Positions 58,732-64,000 of a stretch of 64,000 nt of DNA are shown here, piece after piece (positions within the stretch are counted from its first letter, which is position 1; every line of letters starts with the position of its first letter). The stretch spans positions 2,565,501 to 2,629,500 of the forward strand of contig NZ_CP020814.1 of NCBI RefSeq assembly GCF_002109385.1. Direction: 5' to 3'. The translations under genes and the position numbers were made by a program. The notes under the pieces were generated by a model. The model worked only from the letters and a program-made list of their open reading frames with translations, was not told the DNA's origin and ran no database searches. This stretch comes from Halalkalibacter krulwichiae. GTDB taxonomy: Bacteria; Bacillota; Bacilli; Bacillales; Bacillaceae_D.

Positions 58732-59592
58732 TTAGATGACACTTCTAACTACATTCTCTAGTTCTTTCGTTAAAGGAACAAGGGGCAGGCGAACGCCTCC
58801 AACTTCAACTCCCTTACTATTTAAAGCAAATTTAACACAAGTTGGATTCGGAGCAAGAAACATTGCTTGCATAATTGGTAACAAGGATCTGTGAAGTCTA
58901 GCCGCCTCAGCATTGTTACCTTTTTTATATGAAGCAACCATTGCTTGCATTTCCTCTCCGATAATATGAGAAGCAACCGATACGACTCCATGGGCACCAA
59001 TTGCCAACGAAGGCAATGTATTAGCATCATCTCCTGTATACAGATAGAAATCAAAATCAGTAGCTGAAATAATTTCAGCCATTTGCTCCAAATCTCCACT
59101 TGCTTCCTTAATGGCAACAATATTTGCTATTTTCGACAATGCTATCGTTGTACTAGCCTTCAGTGCAGAACTAGTTCTGCCAGGAACATTGTAAAGCATT
59201 ATAGGAAGTTCAGTAGATTCCGCCACACATTTAAAATGCTGATACATGCCTTCTTGTGATGGTTTATTATAATATGGCACCACTAGCATAATCCCATCGA
59301 CACCAATATTTGTTGCTTCAATCGTCAAATCAATTGTAGCTTGAGTATTATTACTCCCTGTACCTGCAATAACAGGAACCCTTTTATTTACATATTCCAC
59401 ACAAAGTTGGAAAAGATCAATCTTTTCTTTATGAGTCAATGTAGGTGACTCACCTGTTGTTCCAGCTACGACAATTGCGTCACTACCATTTTCTATAAGG
59501 TAATCAAGTAGTTGCTTCGTTTTCTCTACATCGATCAAACCTTTATCGTTAAAGGGAGTCACCATCGCCGTTAAAATATGGCCAAAGTCCAT
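58732..59592 (-). CDS. dapA: 4-hydroxy-tetrahydrodipicolinate synthase
   Basis: 286 residues: GTTGESPTLTHKEK, the catalytic Tyr in YNVPGRTSSAL and Schiff-base Lys in IVAIKEASGD are present. It condenses aspartate semialdehyde and pyruvate, feeding lysine, peptidoglycan diaminopimelate and, in sporulation, dipicolinate. Third of the asd-dapG-dapA group. Confidence 0.97.
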   Translation of the reverse strand: MDFGHILTAMVTPFNDKGLIDVEKTKQLLDYLIENGSDAIVVAGTTGESPTLTHKEKIDLFQLCVEYVNKRVPVIAGTGSNNTQATIDLTIEATNIGVDGIMLVVPYYNKPSQEGMYQHFKCVAESTELPIMLYNVPGRTSSALKASTTIALSKIANIVAIKEASGDLEQMAEIISATDFDFYLYTGDDANTLPSLAIGAHGVVSVASHIIGEEMQAMVASYKKGNNAEAARLHRSLLPIMQAMFLAPNPTCVKFALNSKGVEVGGVRLPLVPLTKELENVVRSVI

Positions 59593-59620
59593 AACCCTTC
59601 AGCTCCTTATTAGGGTATTC

Positions 59621-60853
59621 TTAGATGTTTACATCTAGGTGCTGCCCTTGTTGTTCCAAATGAAACATATGATGAAGTGCATTTACTGCTTTAACCATAT
59701 CTTCTTCCCTAACTAATACCCAAATTGTAGTATGAGAATCAGCTGATTGCAAAATTTGAATATTATTTTGCGAAAGTGCACTGACAATCTTGGCTGTTAC
59801 CCCAGGCACTCCAGTCATTCCTGCTCCAACAGCTGAAACTTTCGCGCAACCTCTTGTTACAATTGGCTCATACCCCAATTTTAGTAGCACATCAATTGCT
59901 TTATCTGTTACGTTTTCCATTACTGTATAAACTACTCCACGTGGATTAATGTTAATAAAATCAACACTTATTTCCTCGGCAGCCATTGCTTTAAACACTT
60001 TCTCTTGCAAGTCATATTCGCCTTCTTTGGCAAATATTTTAATTTGTGAAACATTGGCTAAATGAGCAATTCCTGTAATTAATCGATCCTTTACCTCCGC
60101 TGTTTTCTCAGAAGGTTTAACAGTAACAAGAGTTCCTTTGCTATCAGAATAAGTTGATCTGACATGGATTGGAATCTTAGCTTGCATTGCAACCTCAACA
60201 GCTCTAGGATGAATGACCTTCGCTCCTTGATAAGCCATATTACAAATTTCTTCATAGGACATCGTCTCAAGCGGCCGTGCATCTTTCACAATCCTTGGGT
60301 CAGCTGTCATAACGCCTTCAACATCTGTAAAGATATCGACCCATTCTGCTTGAAGGGCGGCTCCTAATGCCGTTGCAGATGTATCGCTACCGCCTCTTCC
60401 AAGTGTCGTAACTTCACCAGTAGTCGTCTGCCCTTGAAAACCAGCTACCACAACAACATCATGCATGTGAAGTTGTGCTTTAACAAAATCACAATTCATA
60501 TCAATAATTTTTGCATTTGCAAAATCATTATTTGTTCTGAACCCAGCTTGAGCACCCGTGCATGCAATGGATGACAATCCCATTCCTTTTAATAGGTCTG
60601 TAAAGACAACAGACGAAATGATCTCACCACAAGAAACAATTAAATCTTGCTCACGTTTGGTAATTTGGTTCTCATTAACTAGACCTAATAAAGTATCTGT
60701 TGCATAAGGCTCACCTTTACGTCCCATTGCTGAAACGACAACGACAACTTTATAACCGTCTTCAACAGCCTTTTTTACATGATTGGCTGCACATGACCTA
60801 CTTTTCTCATCACGGACAGACGTACCGCCAAATTTCTGAACAATTATCTTCAT
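59621..60853 (-). CDS. dapG: Aspartate kinase I (DapG)
   Basis: 410 residues. Kinase motif VQKFGGTSV, GRGGSDTSATALG, DPRIVKDARPLE, followed by two ACT domains with the feedback-type sequences (SQIKIFAKEGEYD; VSAVGAGMTGVPG). In B. subtilis DapG is the diaminopimelate-sensitive isoenzyme. 18 bp after asd. Confidence 0.96.
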   Translation of the reverse strand: MKIIVQKFGGTSVRDEKSRSCAANHVKKAVEDGYKVVVVVSAMGRKGEPYATDTLLGLVNENQITKREQDLIVSCGEIISSVVFTDLLKGMGLSSIACTGAQAGFRTNNDFANAKIIDMNCDFVKAQLHMHDVVVVAGFQGQTTTGEVTTLGRGGSDTSATALGAALQAEWVDIFTDVEGVMTADPRIVKDARPLETMSYEEICNMAYQGAKVIHPRAVEVAMQAKIPIHVRSTYSDSKGTLVTVKPSEKTAEVKDRLITGIAHLANVSQIKIFAKEGEYDLQEKVFKAMAAEEISVDFININPRGVVYTVMENVTDKAIDVLLKLGYEPIVTRGCAKVSAVGAGMTGVPGVTAKIVSALSQNNIQILQSADSHTTIWVLVREEDMVKAVNALHHMFHLEQQGQHLDVNI

Positions 60854-60871
60854 ATGACACCTACTCTTTGA

Positions 60872-61912
60872 TTACGATAGAAGCTTTAATTTTACAAGAC
60901 TTTCAGCAATTTGTACTGAATTCCATGCTGCACCCTTTAGCAGGTTATCTGAAACAATCCACATATGAAACCCATTGTCACGGTCTAAATCATGACGAAT
61001 ACGACCAACAAATACATCATTCTTTCCAACACATTCTGAAGCAAGTGGATAGATTTGATTTGCAGGATCATCTTGCAACGTAATTCCAGGGGCTGAAGCA
61101 AGTAACTCTTTGATTTCAGCAACCGTTGCTCCGCCTTGTTCTGTTTCAATGTAAACTGATTCTGAATGTCCTGTCTCAACAGGTAGACGAACACAAGTAG
61201 CAGCTACTTCTAGTTCTGCCATGTTCATAATTTTCTTTGTTTCGTTGATCATTTTCATTTCCTCAAATGTATAACCATTTTCTTGAAAAAGGTCAATTTG
61301 AGGAATAGCATTGAAAGCAATTTGATAATGTTTCTTATCTCCACCAACTGGTAAAATTTCTGGAGTAAACTCTTCACCGTCTAGGATTGCCTTTGTTTGT
61401 TGTTTCATCTCATCGATTGCTTCAAGGCCAGCACCTGAAACTGCTTGATAAGTTGATACTACAACCTTCTTCAAACCGTATTTTTCACGAAGCGGCTCTA
61501 ATGCAACCACCATTTGAATCGTAGAGCAATTTGGATTTGCAATAATTCCATTATGAGCACGTAAATCTTCTTCATTCACTTCAGGCACAACAAGTGGAAC
61601 ATTTGGATCCATTCGATAGGCACTCGTATTATCAACAACAATTGCCCCTCTCTTTACAGCTTCAGGAGCTAATGTTTTAGAAACAGAACCACCTGCTGAA
61701 AATAATGCTATTTGAACACCCTCAAATGATTCGGGTGTTGCTTCTTCCACTGTATAATCTTTCCCTTTAAAAGAAACTACCTTCCCTGCTGAACGTTTTG
61801 AAGATAATAGTTTCAAGCTAGCAATCGGAAAATCTCGCTCCTCTAAAGTTCTCAACATTTGTTGACCGACTGCTCCAGTTGCGCCGACTACGGCTACATG
61901 ATAATTTGACAT
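60872..61912 (-). CDS. asd: Aspartate-semialdehyde dehydrogenase
   Basis: 346 residues. NADP-binding [11 protein letters not shown], active-site Cys in [13 protein letters not shown] and substrate-binding region [10 protein letters not shown]. It reduces aspartyl phosphate to the semialdehyde, the branch point to lysine/dipicolinate and threonine/methionine. Heads the asd-dapG-dapA operon. Confidence 0.97.
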   Translation of the reverse strand: MSNYHVAVVGATGAVGQQMLRTLEERDFPIASLKLLSSKRSAGKVVSFKGKDYTVEEATPESFEGVQIALFSAGGSVSKTLAPEAVKRGAIVVDNTSAYRMDPNVPLVVPEVNEEDLRAHNGIIANPNCSTIQMVVALEPLREKYGLKKVVVSTYQAVSGAGLEAIDEMKQQTKAILDGEEFTPEILPVGGDKKHYQIAFNAIPQIDLFQENGYTFEEMKMINETKKIMNMAELEVAATCVRLPVETGHSESVYIETEQGGATVAEIKELLASAPGITLQDDPANQIYPLASECVGKNDVFVGRIRHDLDRDNGFHMWIVSDNLLKGAAWNSVQIAESLVKLKLLS

Positions 61913-62056
61913 TTGGTTAATCTCCCCTCATATACTTGCTGTTTAATAGAGTTAACTTAGATGGAATGATTATAGCATATCCACCCTCGTTTGTATCTCT
62001 AACCTCTCTATTAAACTTTAAGGGAAATATTTCATTTCTGCAACCGTGTGATTTGA

Positions 62057-62650
62057 TTAATCTCTGAATTTTTCAACTAGTACAGGCTGATATTGCTTAC
62101 CAGCTATGGCAGACTCAACCGTATCCACTAATGCTTCCATTCTAGCTACTAATGAGTTTGGTTTTTTATAAGGATCGTCTTGACCATAAGGAATAAAGTA
62201 AATATTCTTAGTCGCCATGAGTCTCATAATATTTACACCATTTAATCCAAGAGCATCATTAGTTGATATCCCTAACACAACAGGATTACCGCTTCGAAGG
62301 GTTGCTTTTGCCCCCATTAAAACGGGAGAATCTGTTAGCGCATTTGCTAATTTACTAGTGGAATTACCAGTCAATGGTGCAATGACCATACAATCTAATG
62401 GGGTTTTTGGCCCGAATGGCTCTGCCTTTACAATTGAGTCTACAATAGGTTCTGATGTAATTTCTTGTATTCTTTTTAACCAGTCAGCGCTATCACCAAA
62501 TTTCGTATCGGTATGTTGGACAGTATAGGATACAAAAGGTGTTACCTTTGCTCCAAGATTCACCAGCTTCTCCATTTCTGGTAATACCGCATCATACGTA
62601 CAATGTGATCCAGTCAAACCAAAACCGATATGCTTTCCTTTTAATGACAT
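62057..62650 (-). CDS. spoVFB: Dipicolinate synthase subunit B
   Basis: 197 residues, flavoprotein-like fold with GFGLTGSHCTYDAVLPEM at the N-terminus and APLTGNSTSKLANAL, matching SpoVFB/DpaB. With DpaA it oxidises dihydrodipicolinate to dipicolinate in the mother cell. 13 bp downstream of dpaA. Confidence 0.96.
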   Translation of the reverse strand: MSLKGKHIGFGLTGSHCTYDAVLPEMEKLVNLGAKVTPFVSYTVQHTDTKFGDSADWLKRIQEITSEPIVDSIVKAEPFGPKTPLDCMVIAPLTGNSTSKLANALTDSPVLMGAKATLRSGNPVVLGISTNDALGLNGVNIMRLMATKNIYFIPYGQDDPYKKPNSLVARMEALVDTVESAIAGKQYQPVLVEKFRD

Positions 62651-62663
62651 GACTCATCCTCCT

Positions 62664-63548
62664 CTAATTATTCGGCTCATTTGTTAACAACACTGCTAAA
62701 ACATCAGCTAAAATCTGACCCGCTGTTTTAGGTGCTACTATTCCAGGTAACCCAGGCGCAAGTAATGCTCTCATTCCACGCTTTTCTGCATAGTGGAAAT
62801 CGGTCCCACCCGGTTTTGAGGCCAGATCGATAATAAGAGTGTGCAAAGGCATTTCAGCTAGAACTTTTGCTGTTAAAACAAGAGCTGGAATGGTATTAAT
62901 ACATAAATCAATATCTTTTAGTTCATCTTTTATATTCGCTGTGTGAAAAGGGGTCAACCCCATTTCAGTTATTCTCGCTAATTGGTACGATTCATTCGCT
63001 CCTACTTTCACATCTGCACCAAGAGCACCAAATGTTCTTGCAACTGACATACCAACTCTTCCTAAACCTAAAACAGCGACTTTTGCACGGTGGATTGTAA
63101 TATCCGTATGCTGAATTGCCATCATAACGGTTCCTTCAGCTGTTGGAATGGAATTGTATATAGCGACATCGTCACGTTCCATTAACTTCACAAGCGAGCG
63201 ATTTGCTTCTTCTATACAATCATTTAAATAATCGTTGGTAATGCCCGAGTAAACAACACAGTGACTCGGTGTCTTTTTTAATTGTTCAACCTTTAATGTG
63301 ATTGTTTCATTTGAAAAAATGGTTTCTACTTTTCCATCTGCACTAACTCCACTTACTGGTAATAAAATAGCATCCACAGTTGACCATTCAATATCATCGA
63401 TTGATTGCTTTGAAGCACCAATAAAACCATCGTTCAACTGATCAAACCCGACCATCGATATTTGTGCATCAAGAGTTGAAAGCTTTCGAATGATTTCAAG
63501 TTGGCGTGCGTCTCCACCAATAATGACAACGTGTTTATCTGTTAACAT
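62664..63548 (-). CDS. spoVFA: Dipicolinate synthase subunit A
   Basis: 294 residues with IIGGDARQLEIIRKL at the N-terminus and the NAD-binding AVLGLGRVGMSVARTFGALG near residue 155. SpoVFA supplies the dehydrogenase part of dipicolinate synthase, giving spores their heat resistance. First gene of the pair, with a candidate sigma-K promoter upstream. Confidence 0.96.
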   Translation of the reverse strand: MLTDKHVVIIGGDARQLEIIRKLSTLDAQISMVGFDQLNDGFIGASKQSIDDIEWSTVDAILLPVSGVSADGKVETIFSNETITLKVEQLKKTPSHCVVYSGITNDYLNDCIEEANRSLVKLMERDDVAIYNSIPTAEGTVMMAIQHTDITIHRAKVAVLGLGRVGMSVARTFGALGADVKVGANESYQLARITEMGLTPFHTANIKDELKDIDLCINTIPALVLTAKVLAEMPLHTLIIDLASKPGGTDFHYAEKRGMRALLAPGLPGIVAPKTAGQILADVLAVLLTNEPNN

Positions 63549-63671
63549 CTGCTCTTGTTCTCCTTTCTTTCATGCGAATCTGATCATCATCGCAGGTAAG
63601 CTAAATGGAAAGAGACACTTTCGCCTATCACATCTCTTCCTGACCAAAGGATGAACAGCAACGATTCACAA

Positions 63672-63699
63672 TAGCATATGTCTATAAGATTCATTAGGT
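63672..63699 (-). promoter_or_regulatory. Candidate sigma-K promoter of spoVFAB
   Basis: Minus-strand AC (63698-63699), 17-bp spacer, then CATATGCTA (63672-63680), an exact CATAnnnTA. spoVF is sigma-K-controlled in B. subtilis, and the ymxH terminator separates this unit from upstream genes. Confidence 0.6.
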
Positions 63700-63768
63700 G
63701 AATACCATTTTTATCTATAAGTTTTAAATATATATCTACTTTTTAACGGGTAAAAGAAATGAACAAAA

Positions 63769-63819
63769 CAAAAAAGAGACATACTCAATCGTCATCTTTT
63801 GGCTGATTGAGTATGTCTC
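63769..63819 (-). terminator. ymxH terminator
   Basis: Perfect 15-bp arms GAGACATACTCAATC/GATTGAGTATGTCTC with a 14-base loop and a U-rich minus-strand tail. Confidence 0.94.
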
Positions 63820-63829
63820 TCCACTTTAC

Positions 63830-64000
63830 CTATTCATATTGATCTAGGTTAATGATAATCATGTCTTCACCAATTTTTTTAACTTGTTCCCAATAAACGG
63901 TTACTTCACGATCCTTCTTTCCAAAACCAAACCATTTCATGGTCGGGATGATAAATGCTTCAATCTCTCCTGTTTCTTCATTAACTAACAAATCCGTCTG
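63830..64000 (-). CDS. ymxH: YlmC/YmxH family sporulation protein (5' part outside window)
   Basis: The last 56 codons and the stop are present; the frame continues past the right edge. PRC-barrel-type sequence LLVNEETGEIEAFIIP and WEQVKKIGEDMIIINL, as in YlmC/YmxH proteins. Position upstream of spoVFA matches B. subtilis. Confidence 0.88.
   Translation of the reverse strand, partial: QTDLLVNEETGEIEAFIIPTMKWFGFGKKDREVTVYWEQVKKIGEDMIIINLDQYE

Overview
The window comes from a low-GC, endospore-forming Firmicute of the family Bacillaceae. The evidence is gene content and order: lexA/yneA/yneB/ynzC/tkt/sirA/yneF, cotE-mutS-mutL-miaA-hfq, recA-cinA-pgsA-rodZ, and ymfCFHIJK-spoIIIE-tepA-rnjB-dapA-dapG-asd-spoVFBA-ymxH all follow the Bacillus subtilis backbone closely. 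Sporulation and germination genes (sirA, spoVK, spoVS, cotE, spoIIIE, spoVFAB, a gerA-type operon) confirm a spore former. Differences from B. subtilis (KorAB 2-oxoacid:ferredoxin oxidoreductase, a DEAD-box helicase between recA and cinA, no glnR beside glnA, a split Rad50/Mre11 operon) suggest one of the environmental or alkaliphilic Bacillaceae lineages; the species cannot be named from the sequence.

Layout. Nearly everything is on the minus strand. 1-3129: heterodimeric ABC exporter BmrCD (yheI/yheH), the latter cut by the window edge. 3485-8560: sporulation/SOS cluster ending in divergently transcribed yneA-yneB-ynzC and lexA, with four LexA-box-like sites between them. 8561-10892: accessory patch with an SPP1-type holin, a decayed DNA-translocase-like ATPase and an intact Ltp-type membrane protein; the last two lie between two roughly 85% identical copies of the 3' end plus terminator of glnA, which looks like an integration scar. 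10893-19975: glnA, ynbB, hflX, spoVK, an unusual tyrosine recombinase, hfq, miaA and a methyltransferase. 20004-30611: mismatch repair (mutL, mutS), cotE, ricA, miaB, korB, korA. 31043-35250: a plus-strand gerA-type receptor operon with a small fourth subunit. 35327-44830: spoVS, ymdB, rny, then a tight four-gene operon encoding an Mre11-like nuclease and a Rad50-like ATPase split into separate polypeptides, then recA and a DEAD-box helicase. 44827-64000: cinA to ymxH, covering phospholipid synthesis, cell shape, EF-P modification, chromosome translocation, RNA decay, and the diaminopimelate/dipicolinate branch.

How the genes work together. DNA maintenance dominates: LexA, RecA, MutSL, SpoIIIE and the extra Mre11/Rad50-like set, with recognisable SOS sites at lexA/yneA and recA. 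A second theme is spore formation and germination, with asd, dapG and dapA supplying dihydrodipicolinate to the SpoVF dipicolinate synthase. A third is RNA metabolism: RNase Y, RNase J2, Hfq, RicA, MiaA, MiaB and the helicase.

Caution about the sequence. Five single-base deletions, all at G runs of the coding strand (spoVK once, korA twice, spoVS once, rnjB once), split otherwise normal genes; adding one base at each restores family-typical proteins. This clustering is more like consensus error in homopolymers than biology. I annotate these genes at full span and flag the break.
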